Shown here: one piece after another, positions 27,022-33,777 of the stretch
How the letters are laid out: every line of letters starts with the position of its first letter
Position numbering within the stretch: position 1 is the stretch's first letter
Assembly: GCF_032999765.1 (NCBI RefSeq)
Contig: NZ_CP136051.1
Location: 1,278,417 to 1,342,416 of the forward strand
Direction: 5' to 3'
Origin: Imperialibacter roseus
GTDB lineage: Bacteria; Bacteroidota; Bacteroidia; Cytophagales; Cyclobacteriaceae
DNA length: 64,000 nt
Position numbers and translations under genes: made by a program
The notes under the pieces: model-generated
The model's database searches: none
What the model saw: the letters and a program-made list of their open reading frames with translations, nothing else
Told to the model about the DNA's origin: nothing

Positions 27022-27856
27022 CCGGCGTGGAACGATTCCTTGTGCACGGATTCGTACCCCGAAGCGCTAGCAAGTCGCAAGCTCGTATGCCGTGAGGCAC
27101 GGAGTGAAGGAACGGGGCCGCCCGGCGGCGAGTCTGCAAAAACATGGTTCCAACGAACAGGACCGGGTCGGCGGGCGACTGGATACAGAGGCTGTACAAG
27201 TCGGATGAGGTACCACACCATACTGACGTCCAAAGGATGGCTTGCCATTTTGGTACTTGTGCAGTAGATCCAGTGGATATTGGGTGAAGGAATATACCCT
27301 TATCTGGGGAGATCTCTGACTCCAAAGGTTGGAGCTTGAGAAGTCACGGGGCCGCCCGGCGGCCGAGGCCATAGTACCGATTGGGAAACGAGCCCGGCCG
27401 GGATAGGCTCCGAAAGCCGGAGAGGCCTCACAAGACCGGGAAGGACTGGGCGTCCCCGACCGAACATTGAATTGTGTCTCAATTGGGCTAGGAATTGGTC
27501 ATAGACTGATAGCCTACCCGAAGCGGACCGGGAACATGAAGAAGAAAGATGATAGAAAAAGTACTACAACCTAAAAATCTCTATAAAGCCTACCGTCAAG
27601 TGGTAGGGAATAAAGGAGCAGCAGGAGTGGATGGGATGAATGTAAGGGAACTGAAGTCATACATTGACAGAAACCGCCAAACTGTTCTCATCTCAATTCT
27701 GAACAGGAAGTATGCTCGACCATTACTCAAAATCACAACCGCTTCGGCGGACCGCTAGGATTCAATGAACCCGTTCCACGTCGGGCCGTATACGAGATCG
27801 TTCCACGCCGTACGTACGGTGGTGTGAGGTGGACGGCTTAGTCCCGGCGTGGAACG
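27022..27856 (+). repeat. Repeated 13-bp micro-insertion motif inside intron copy B
   Basis: CGTTCCACG(C/T)CGG or its complement occurs at 27022-27034, 27772-27784, 27799-27810 (partial) and 27844-27856, and in copy A at 23785-23797, 23812-23823 and 23861-23873. Removing the second leaves GAACCGCCGTATAC, exactly the expected domain V lead-in. A second GC-rich motif, CGGGGCCGCCCGGCGGC, occurs at 27113-27129 and 27347-27363. Confidence 0.6.
27549..27758 (+). pseudogene. Group II intron maturase/reverse transcriptase, N-terminal remnant
   Basis: Begins with the intron-encoded protein N-terminus 'MIEKVLQPKNLYKAYRQVV' and 'NKGAAGVDGMNVRELKSYI', up to 'VLISILNRKY' (about codon 54). There it jumps to intron 3' sequence, encoding a meaningless tail (ARPLLKITTASADR). 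The RT domains, catalytic YADD, maturase X domain and thumb are all deleted. Intact proteins are about 420 residues. Any mobility would require an enzyme supplied from elsewhere. Confidence 0.85.
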
Positions 27857-27899
27857 AGGCTCACCGGTGAGCTTAACCGCTCATCGGCCGTCTAGTCGA

Positions 27900-28895
27900 T
27901 TAGCGAGTGTATAAATATCCTTTAGACCTCAACCATTTTTCATGTTGGTCATCGATTTCCCTGCTATGCTTTCCAGGTTCATGACCATCAGACCATTTGC
28001 TCATTACTGAATAATCCTCACCTTTAATAATTCTAATTGCAATACTACCAAGGGCTGATGACCATGCATGCATGATTTTTTTTCCAAGTTCTTGTGAAGC
28101 AAGACGTGGGGAACCTACATATCCCTGCCAATCAGACTCGCTGCTTAATTGCAGAATATCTTCCCATGACTCATAAGATAACGGCTCTTGTTCCTTATGT
28201 CTATCTTTTACCAGATCCGGCACCAGATATAAAGTCAAAGAGGTTTCAAACATGTCGGCATGTACAGCCCACGGATCTTCACTGATTTCTTCCTCTGATT
28301 TGAATTTATCATCCTGATACCAATTGATACCCGCAAGGGAAAAGAGGTTGACCATAAATCCATCATAGGTATCATCGAAATATTCACAAGCTTGATCAAT
28401 CGCCAAACTGTGCTCCTGAGTACCATGAATGTGGATAACCATTATTTTACTGAATCCTTGTTCTCCAAGTTCAGTTGCCAAATTCATGAATATGGCACGC
28501 AATACGGAAAATGTAACCGCATATGTTCCAGGATAAATATCCTTGCCACCAACGCCATTGAATCCGGCTGTCCCCAGTGGGACGATTGGAAATATTAATA
28601 CATTTAAATCCGTGCTGTCTGCAATGATCTGAGCAACGTCCCTGGTTGCTTGCATACTGATGTAACCGTCCGACCAAACCGGTAAATGAGGCCCATGCTC
28701 TTCGAGAATACCTCCTTGAAGCAATACCACAGTTTTCTCTTTGTCTAATTGACTGATATCAGCATGAGACATCTCTACCAATGTGTAGATCTTTTCAGAA
28801 TTCTTAGCCTTCGGTAGAGATTCTGGTGACTTAGGCCCATTGCAAGCTGAACACAGGATAATCAGAATAGTAGTCAGATATATTTCGAACTTCAT
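27900..28895 (-). CDS. Creatininase-family lipoprotein
   Basis: A 331-residue protein with lipobox (MKFEIYLTTILIILCSACNG; LCSAC) and a creatininase-family amidohydrolase domain: 'LLQGGILEEHGPHLPVWSDGYIS' (Glu, His and Asp metal ligands), 'GTAGFNGVGGKDIYPGTYAVTF', 'MVIHIHGTQEHSLAIDQA' and 'HADMFETSLTLYLVPDLV'. Members hydrolyse cyclic amides (creatinine, formamidopyrimidines, mycofactocin precursor). A lipid-anchored, exported version is unusual. It is a cassette: starts beyond element R5, and its stop TAA lies within the CGCTAAC core split by intron copy B. Confidence 0.83.
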   Translation of the reverse strand: MKFEIYLTTILIILCSACNGPKSPESLPKAKNSEKIYTLVEMSHADISQLDKEKTVVLLQGGILEEHGPHLPVWSDGYISMQATRDVAQIIADSTDLNVLIFPIVPLGTAGFNGVGGKDIYPGTYAVTFSVLRAIFMNLATELGEQGFSKIMVIHIHGTQEHSLAIDQACEYFDDTYDGFMVNLFSLAGINWYQDDKFKSEEEISEDPWAVHADMFETSLTLYLVPDLVKDRHKEQEPLSYESWEDILQLSSESDWQGYVGSPRLASQELGKKIMHAWSSALGSIAIRIIKGEDYSVMSKWSDGHEPGKHSREIDDQHEKWLRSKGYLYTR

Positions 28896-28922
28896 AATTG
28901 GTTATGATTAGGTATGTATAGT

Positions 28923-29083
28923 CGCTAACCTCAGTAAAGTGAGTGCGTGGAGTTTTATGCAGCTCCGCTTCCACTACATCTTAGCCACGCTGATGATAAA
29001 TTTATAAAATGTGGCGGGCAATCCAAGCCAACTGTGGTCAGTTTACCGACGAAGGCCCCATTCGCTATAGCCTCGTGTTATCT
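28923..29083 (-). repeat. attC-like element R5
   Basis: 161-base imperfect palindrome with outer cores CGCTAAC (28923-28929) and GTTATCT (29077-29083), inner boxes GCCACGC/TGTGGCGGG, and an AT palindrome TGATAAATTTATAAA at the centre. The stop codon of the 184-aa gene lies inside the right arm (29065-29067), as often seen for cassette genes running into attC. Confidence 0.72.
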
Positions 29084-29619
29084 CTCTCTTCATACTTCTT
29101 GTACAACGTCTCAAGATGTCTTCCAAACGAGTCAGCTCTATTCCGAAAATAGCCATAAATGAACTTGACGTAAATCCACTGGAGCTCGCTGTCCAAATGT
29201 TTGATCGTCGATTTAGTCCGAACCGCTTCCAGCAAGTCAATTATCAACATTTTCAGTTGCTGATGATCCGAAGTCAATGGTATAAATCCTCTAATTGCTT
29301 TCGTCAAATCGTTCAGTATCCGTTGATCGCCAATATAGGGCATGCCCAGTTCTTCGAATGGTTCGAATGCTATTGCTGTTAAGATTACTAGGCAATTTGT
29401 TCGCACGTATTCAGCTTCTGGTTCATCGATATTACGCACGTCCAAGTAGTCCCAATAGGGCAGTTTGAACAGAGTTCCGAAGTCCACCGCTCCAGAAAGT
29501 TGGTATTCGTCAGCTTGTTGGTCGTAAAATGCGGCTATATCCCGTTTAACCAATGAAAGTTCGTATGGTTCGAGATTTCTTGTAGGCTGTCCGTTTGAAT
29601 ATGCTTTATGAAAGTCCAT
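29065..29619 (-). CDS. Conserved-looking protein of unknown function (184 aa)
   Basis: A soluble, mostly helical protein without signal peptide. It is acidic, with aromatic clusters ('LPYWDYLDVRNIDEPEAEYVR', 'WIYVKFIYGYFRNRADSFGRHLETLY'). I do not recognise a family. Coding is supported by its cassette position between elements R5 and R6 and a frame open over its full length. The last codons (RDNTRL) lie within the attC-like element, so its C-terminus was probably set by cassette formation. Confidence 0.7.
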   Translation of the reverse strand: MDFHKAYSNGQPTRNLEPYELSLVKRDIAAFYDQQADEYQLSGAVDFGTLFKLPYWDYLDVRNIDEPEAEYVRTNCLVILTAIAFEPFEELGMPYIGDQRILNDLTKAIRGFIPLTSDHQQLKMLIIDLLEAVRTKSTIKHLDSELQWIYVKFIYGYFRNRADSFGRHLETLYKKYEERDNTRL

Positions 29620-29631
29620 TCCAGCAATGAG

Positions 29632-29792
29632 GGATAACGACTAGCTCGTGCGTGGGGGTTTTTAATGCAGTACAGTTCCCGCTAGCACTTAGCCACTCAG
29701 CTGATAAAATTATACTTTGTGGCGGACAATCCAAGCGAGCTACCACTTCCTTACTACCGAGCCCCCTATGCATGATAGTCTCCATGTTGTAG
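29632..29792 (-). repeat. attC-like element R6
   Basis: 161 bases with outer cores GGATAAC (29632-29638) and GTTGTAG (29786-29792). Arms 'CTAGCTCGTGCGTGGGGG' and 'CCCCCTATGCATGATAG' pair imperfectly; inner boxes are GCCACTC/TGTGGCGGA around 'TGATAAAATTATACTT'. It follows the higA-2 stop by 6 bases. Confidence 0.72.
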
Positions 29793-29798
29793 CTCTTT

Positions 29799-30092
29799 TC
29801 AGCCTATTGTTAAAGTCACCCTTTTGCCCAGGCCGATTTCCATAAGCTTGTAGAGCGTAGACAGTTGAATGTCACTCTGTCCATTTTCAATTCTGGAGAT
29901 GAAGCTTTTCTTCGTCCCAGTTCGTTCTGCAAGTTGTTCTTGTGTAAGGTGTGCTTCTTTTCTTGCGTCTCGAATTATCTCGCCAATAGCAAAAGCCTTG
30001 GCCTTGATCTCAAAGTTCGCTCGCTCCTTTGTGCCAATTGTACCGTAACGAGCGTCAAGGTGTTCATCGAATGTGGTTATATGCTCTTTCAT
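29799..30092 (-). CDS. HigA-type antitoxin (XRE-family HTH), module 2
   Basis: A 97-residue protein with HTH at about 35-90: 'IRDARKEAHLTQEQLAERTGTKKSFISRIENGQSDIQLSTLYKLMEIGLG'. Starts 4 bases inside the toxin stop. Only moderately similar to module 1, so the two modules are not a recent duplication. It would neutralise and autoregulate the preceding HigB. Confidence 0.88.
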   Translation of the reverse strand: MKEHITTFDEHLDARYGTIGTKERANFEIKAKAFAIGEIIRDARKEAHLTQEQLAERTGTKKSFISRIENGQSDIQLSTLYKLMEIGLGKRVTLTIG

Positions 30093-30439
30093 TTTGATTT
30101 ACTCTTTAGTTCAAAATATTCGTCCTTGATCATTAGCGCTTTATCTATTTCATTTTTTGGTGTCTTCCGGGATTTCTTCTGAAATCCATTGAACAACACA
30201 ACTAGGTTGCCCTCATCAAAACAACAAAAGATTCGGTAAATGTTGCTCTGAAATTCTACTCGAATCTCGAACAGGCCGTCAGTCCCGGTCAAGTGCTTAA
30301 AAAACTTTGTAGGAATTCTCTCCGCAATTCGAATCAAGAATAGAACCTGATCGATTTTGTCTTTCAGCTTATCACTCAGAGGCTCGAAGAAGTCTCGGAA
30401 ATGATGCTTGAAGAATACCAGCTGCCGTTTTTGTTGCAC
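30089..30439 (-). CDS. HigB-type toxin (RelE/ParE superfamily), module 2
   Basis: A 116-residue toxin: 'LFEIRVEFQSNIYRIFCCFDEGNLVVLFNGFQKKSRKTPKNEIDKALMIKDEYF' is the characteristic C-terminal half of Gp49-like/HigB ribosome-dependent RNases. It is the first unit after the integrase remnant, the position where newly captured cassettes would be best expressed. Overlaps higA by 4 bases. Confidence 0.87.
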   Translation of the reverse strand: MQQKRQLVFFKHHFRDFFEPLSDKLKDKIDQVLFLIRIAERIPTKFFKHLTGTDGLFEIRVEFQSNIYRIFCCFDEGNLVVLFNGFQKKSRKTPKNEIDKALMIKDEYFELKSKSK

Positions 30440-30552
30440 GAAGTAAAGTTAACTAATAATGGAACAAAAGAAAAACTAAGGAAGCTTCGAACACGCTGTC
30501 TGCGAAGAGCTATTAGCTACATTTGTGCAAACGCTATTGCACTTGTTCTTTA

Positions 30553-30720
30553 TCAAATATAGCCTTCTGTGTCCAAATGATCCAAAGGACTCGGCGCTTT
30601 GAGAATATCACTTTGAGCTACATGTGTGTAGATTTCGGTAGCCTCTGAGCTGGAGTGCACCATCAGCATCTGAGTGCACCTGAGATTTGTGACATTTTCC
30701 AGTAGGTGCATGCCATAGTT
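30553..30720 (-). pseudogene. C-terminal remnant of a tyrosine integrase (IntI/Xer-like)
   Basis: On the minus strand one frame reads 'YGMHLLENVTNLRCTQMLM' then 'VHSSSEATEIYTHVAQSD' and 'ILKAPSPLDHLDTEGYI' before a TGA at 30553. This is the end of a tyrosine recombinase: degenerate HLLE-LR-Q box, the H-x-SSxxTTEIYTHV motif with the catalytic Tyr, and an SPLD tail like that of integron integrases. The catalytic Arg and the rest of the gene are absent. It runs in the same direction as the cassette genes, an arrangement known from Treponema denticola-type integrons. Intervening bases 30440-30552 hold no gene and would contain attI. Confidence 0.75.
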
Positions 30721-30781
30721 ATAAAGATACCTTCCTGCATCAATGGAATGATGCTATCTTTATACACATTTTTTAATCTTT

Positions 30782-31636
30782 ATGAACGCTACTCCCCACC
30801 AGCTAACTGCCTCCGATGGTTACCAACTATCGGCAGCGCTGTTCAAAGCTTCGACTCCTTCTAAGGCCTTGGTGGTCATCGCCTCCGCCACAGGTGTGCC
30901 CAAGCCCTACTATAGCAAATACGCTGCCTACCTGGCCGAGACGGGCCTCTTCGATGCCCTCACGTTCGACTACCGGGGCATTGGCGAGTCTCTCGAAGGA
31001 AAGATCACCGATTGCAAGGCAAAGATGAGCGACTGGGGCCGACTCGACCTGCAGGCGGCGCTATCCTGGGGCTTTGGCAATTATGAAAAAGTCTTCGTGA
31101 TCGGCCACAGCGTGGCGGGTCAGGTATTGCCGTTGGCTGAGCTTAGCTCCCGAATATCTGCTATCTGGTTCATTGGCTCGCAGTGTGCTGCCAACCGTTT
31201 GTGGGATGGTATGCAGAGGCTGCTGGTGGATATCTTCTGGAAAGTATCACTTCCACTGACAACCAAATTGCTGGGCTACATGCCCGGTATAGCCGTTGGT
31301 GGCGGCCCGCCATTGCCCAAACACGTGGCCCTGGAATGGAGGAGCTGGGGTTTGCATCCGCAGGGCATCTGGAAGGACGATAAGGCCGTGAAAGCAAAGT
31401 TCGAAGCACTCACTATGCCTATTCATTTTGTTGGCGTGCACGACGACCACATGATGGCGCCCCCAAGGGCTGTTAAGTTTTTGCAGGCCCAATACTCAAA
31501 TGCCCAAACAACCCATGAACAATTGAATCCATCGGATTTTGGCTTGAAGGAGATCGGGCATTTTGGGTTTTTCAGAAGCCGGTTCAATGACAAGCTCTGG
31601 CACCTGCCAGCCGACTTTTTTCGGCCTTACCTTTAG
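30782..31636 (+). CDS. Alpha/beta hydrolase (serine aminopeptidase-like)
   Basis: A 284-residue cytoplasmic hydrolase. The nucleophile elbow is 'VIGHSVAGQ' (GHSVAG), the acid is probably Asp in 'VGVHDDHMMAPP', and the His is in 'EIGHFGFFRS'. It resembles the YheT/'predicted alpha/beta hydrolase' group acting on small esters or lipids. It is the first core gene beyond the integron-like region and overlaps the convergent HAD gene by 4 bases. Confidence 0.85.
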   Translation: MNATPHQLTASDGYQLSAALFKASTPSKALVVIASATGVPKPYYSKYAAYLAETGLFDALTFDYRGIGESLEGKITDCKAKMSDWGRLDLQAALSWGFGNYEKVFVIGHSVAGQVLPLAELSSRISAIWFIGSQCAANRLWDGMQRLLVDIFWKVSLPLTTKLLGYMPGIAVGGGPPLPKHVALEWRSWGLHPQGIWKDDKAVKAKFEALTMPIHFVGVHDDHMMAPPRAVKFLQAQYSNAQTTHEQLNPSDFGLKEIGHFGFFRSRFNDKLWHLPADFFRPYL

Positions 31637-32247
31637 CTGAGCACACCCAGCTTTTGCAGGTCTTCCCGAAGCTGTGCGGAGCTTTTGAAATGAATCCCCG
31701 TTACACCAAGCTGTTTTGATGCTTCCACGTTGTCGTGGTTGTCGTCGATGAAAATGGCCCTCTCCGGATTTACACTGTACCGATCGAAAACGATCTGGTA
31801 GATGTCGTGGAAAGGTTTACGGGTCTTTTCCACGCCGCTTACCACTATGCCCTCAAACCAGTGCAGAAAAGGAAACGTCTCCATGGCATGTGGCCAGCTT
31901 TCTGCCGACCAGTTGGTTAGGGCATAGAGCCTGTAGTCTGTCTTGTTTTTGATGTGGTCAAGTATCTCAACGGTTTCCTGAATCGCCCCATTGAAGCTTT
32001 CCGTAAATCTTCCGTAGTAGGCCCTGATGGGTTCTTCCCACTCGGGATGTTTGGCCACGAGCAGCTCTGTTGCATCGGCAAAGGATCGTCCGCCGTCCTG
32101 CTCTATGTTCCAGGCACTGGTGCAAATGTTGTCAAGAAACCAGGTGACTTCCGCCTCTGTTTTAAAAATCTTTCGGTAGAGGTAACGTGGGTTCCAGTCG
32201 ATGAGCACGCCGCCCAGATCAAAAATAATGGTGTCGATTTGTGGCAT
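31633..32247 (-). CDS. HAD-IA family hydrolase
   Basis: A 204-residue phosphatase with all four HAD motifs: 'IIFDLGGVLIDWN' (nucleophile Asp), 'LTNWSAES', the Lys in 'SGVEKTRKPFHDIY', and 'FIDDNHDNVEAS'. Similar to YihX-type sugar phosphatases. Substrate unknown. Convergent with the alpha/beta hydrolase. Confidence 0.88.
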   Translation of the reverse strand: MPQIDTIIFDLGGVLIDWNPRYLYRKIFKTEAEVTWFLDNICTSAWNIEQDGGRSFADATELLVAKHPEWEEPIRAYYGRFTESFNGAIQETVEILDHIKNKTDYRLYALTNWSAESWPHAMETFPFLHWFEGIVVSGVEKTRKPFHDIYQIVFDRYSVNPERAIFIDDNHDNVEASKQLGVTGIHFKSSAQLREDLQKLGVLS

Positions 32248-32308
32248 AGTATAAGCGCTTGTTGATGCTATTTAGTTAAAAATATTTTACTCTTCAATTC
32301 CCTGAGTC

Positions 32309-32465
32309 GGGGTTCGATGTTGTTAAGTTAACAGCATTTTCACCCTTAATCCCTGAAGGGGCCTGCTAACGACAATTCGCTCGCCCTTTAGGGGGCCCGG
32401 CTTAGGGTTTGGGGTAAAAATGAAATTGGGACACTTGAACCTCTTAACTTAACAACATTGAACCG
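32309..32465. repeat. Intergenic inverted repeat flanking a GC-rich spacer
   Basis: 'GTTCGATGTTGTTAAGTTAA' near 32312-32331 and its near-complement 'TTAACTTAACAACATTGAAC' at 32443-32462 bound a 157-base unit containing 'CCCTTTAGGGGG'. The 540-base gap 32248-32784 holds no gene I can support; 32500-32700 is GC-rich, with a hairpin CTGACGG-AAG-CCGTCAG at 32562-32578. It may be a decayed miniature element. Confidence 0.45.
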
Positions 32466-32784
32466 GGCCTATACCGGCTAATAGACATAGTTATCTCACC
32501 CTTTGACTTGAGCAATGCAGGTGTCGGCACGGCCATCGCCATCCAGCAAGCCGTGTCCGACCGCTGACGGAAGCCGTCAGACACCGGTTTACAAAACCCT
32601 GTGCGGCAACAATCCGGCGGCCGACGGTTCTCTTCGCTAAGGCCTGTGCTACCGTACCGACGCCTGCCAGTTTGGTACATCTGCTGACCATTTGCATAGA
32701 AAGTGACTTTTAATACAGCAACTTTTGTTTCAAATAGCCATTTTGCGATAGCAAGACATATTTAACTAAAACCGTAAGCGTCAA

Positions 32785-33777
32785 ATGGAATTATCCCTGG
32801 ATATTTCGAGAAGTGCCATGCTTCAATATTTGCAGGACAAGAATTGGATGGAGCCTTATGAAGAGGTTTTGAGACTGGAAAAGCCCGGCGAAGGCAATAT
32901 GAACGTAGTGGTGAGGGTGGTAGGAGACACCAGGAATCTTATCCTAAAGCAGTCCAGGGCTTTTGTAAACAAATACCCGCAAATTCCGGCGCCTATTGAA
33001 CGCATTGGCGTGGAACGGCAGTTTTATACCCTGGCGGCCTCCCTGCCGGAACTGAGGAAATACCTGCCCTGGGTAGTCGGTTTCGATGCGAAAAGCCACC
33101 TCATGGTGCTGGAGGATCTCGGAAAAGGAGCTGACTATACTTTCATTTATAAGAAGGAACAGCCGATGGCCGCTGAAGATTTGTCGGCCGCTGTTGAGTT
33201 TCTGAAGGTGCTGCATGCGCAAAAATTCGATAGTGAAACGGTAAGGGCCTTTCCCGATAACCTGGCGCTGCGAAAACTGAATCACGAGCACCTTTTTGTG
33301 TACCCCTACATGGAGGACAACGGCTTCGATTTGGATACCATACAGCCGGGCCTTCAGGCATTGGCGATGACTTACAAGACCGATTCAGCATTGAAGCAAA
33401 AAGTATTGGCGCTTGGTGAGGTGTACCTGTCGGCTGGCAGCACCTTGCTGCACGGCGACTACTACCCGGGCAGCTGGCTCCGGGTCAATGCCCGCTTTAA
33501 GGTCATCGATCCGGAGTTTTGTTTCTTTGGCCCTGCTGAGTACGATCTGGGCGTGATGCTGGCACATCTGCGCATGGCGCAGCAGCCGGAAGCCGACATT
33601 GAAAAAGTGGTGGAGCAATACGGAGGAGAGATCAATTCCGGGTTTGTCGGACAAATTGAAGGAATGGAAATACTGCGGAGGATTATTGGTCTGGCACAGC
33701 TTCCGCTGGAATTGACATTGGAAGAAAAAGAAGCGCTGCTCAAGCTGGCCGCTAAAAAGATAACATCAAATGCATAA
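32785..33777 (+). CDS. Phosphotransferase family kinase, 5-methylthioribose kinase-like
   Basis: A 330-residue protein kinase-fold small-molecule kinase. An N-terminal 'PGEGNMNVVVRVVGDTRNLILKQSR' is like MtnK; the catalytic loop is 'LLHGDYYPGSWL' and the metal site 'VIDPEFCFFGPAEYDLG'. These features fit the MtnK branch of aminoglycoside phosphotransferase-like kinases, but other methionine-salvage genes are absent from the window. It overlaps the ADP-ribosylglycohydrolase gene by 8 bases, so a substrate related to a ribosyl product of that enzyme is possible. Exact substrate not established. Confidence 0.78.
   Translation: MELSLDISRSAMLQYLQDKNWMEPYEEVLRLEKPGEGNMNVVVRVVGDTRNLILKQSRAFVNKYPQIPAPIERIGVERQFYTLAASLPELRKYLPWVVGFDAKSHLMVLEDLGKGADYTFIYKKEQPMAAEDLSAAVEFLKVLHAQKFDSETVRAFPDNLALRKLNHEHLFVYPYMEDNGFDLDTIQPGLQALAMTYKTDSALKQKVLALGEVYLSAGSTLLHGDYYPGSWLRVNARFKVIDPEFCFFGPAEYDLGVMLAHLRMAQQPEADIEKVVEQYGGEINSGFVGQIEGMEILRRIIGLAQLPLELTLEEKEALLKLAAKKITSNA

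Larger units (their letters stand above)
26965..27900 (+). mobile_element. Group IIC intron, internally deleted (copy B), inserted in an attC-like core
   Basis: 936 bases. The 5' end GTGTGCCCAGTATGGGCAT matches the group IIC start as I recall it from the Oceanobacillus iheyensis intron (GUGUGCCCGGCAUGGGUGC). Domain V is recognisable (CCGTATACGAGATCG...TACGTACGGTGG) and the 3' end is CTAGTCGAT. Domain IV holds only the first ~54 codons of the maturase gene. Domain V has an extra 13 bases before and 10 bases within it, so self-splicing should be lost. The intron is on the plus strand, opposite to all cassette genes, as known group IIC-attC introns are relative to their cassettes, and it splits a GT|TAGCG core. 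Confidence 0.85.
21379..30553 (-). other. Putative decayed chromosomal integron cassette array (8 units)
   Basis: Eight units on the minus strand lie between a core beta-propeller gene and an integrase remnant at 30553-30720: HigBA-2, unknown 184 aa, creatininase-like, APC permease, serine hydrolase, HigBA-1, VOC and RibD-like. Related palindromes separate them. Reading on the minus strand, the creatininase unit begins at GTTAGCG and its own downstream element begins at CGCTAAC, an exact complement once the intron is removed. The serine-hydrolase unit begins at GTTGTGG, and the five bases flanking its downstream intron are TGTGG, again complementary. The 184-aa unit matches 6 of 7 (GTTATCC/GTTATCT). 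This is the attC R'/R'' relationship expected of cassettes. Toxin-antitoxin pairs and unrelated single genes are typical cargo. Several sites are degraded, and the first and last boundaries are uncertain. Confidence 0.7.

Noticed and set aside
26991-27482. Minus-strand and overlapping open frames inside intron copy B
   Set aside because: They are shadows of structured, GC-rich intron RNA; none shows a family, and the micro-insertions explain the open frames.
21379-30440. Palindromes as MITE or IS ends
   Set aside because: They lie only between single genes, have AAC/GTT cores that vary by cassette and match in pairs, and show no target duplications or transposase.
32444-32697. Two overlapping minus-strand open frames of 68-78 codons
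   Set aside because: GC-rich non-coding stretch with hairpins; no signal, family or ribosome-binding site.
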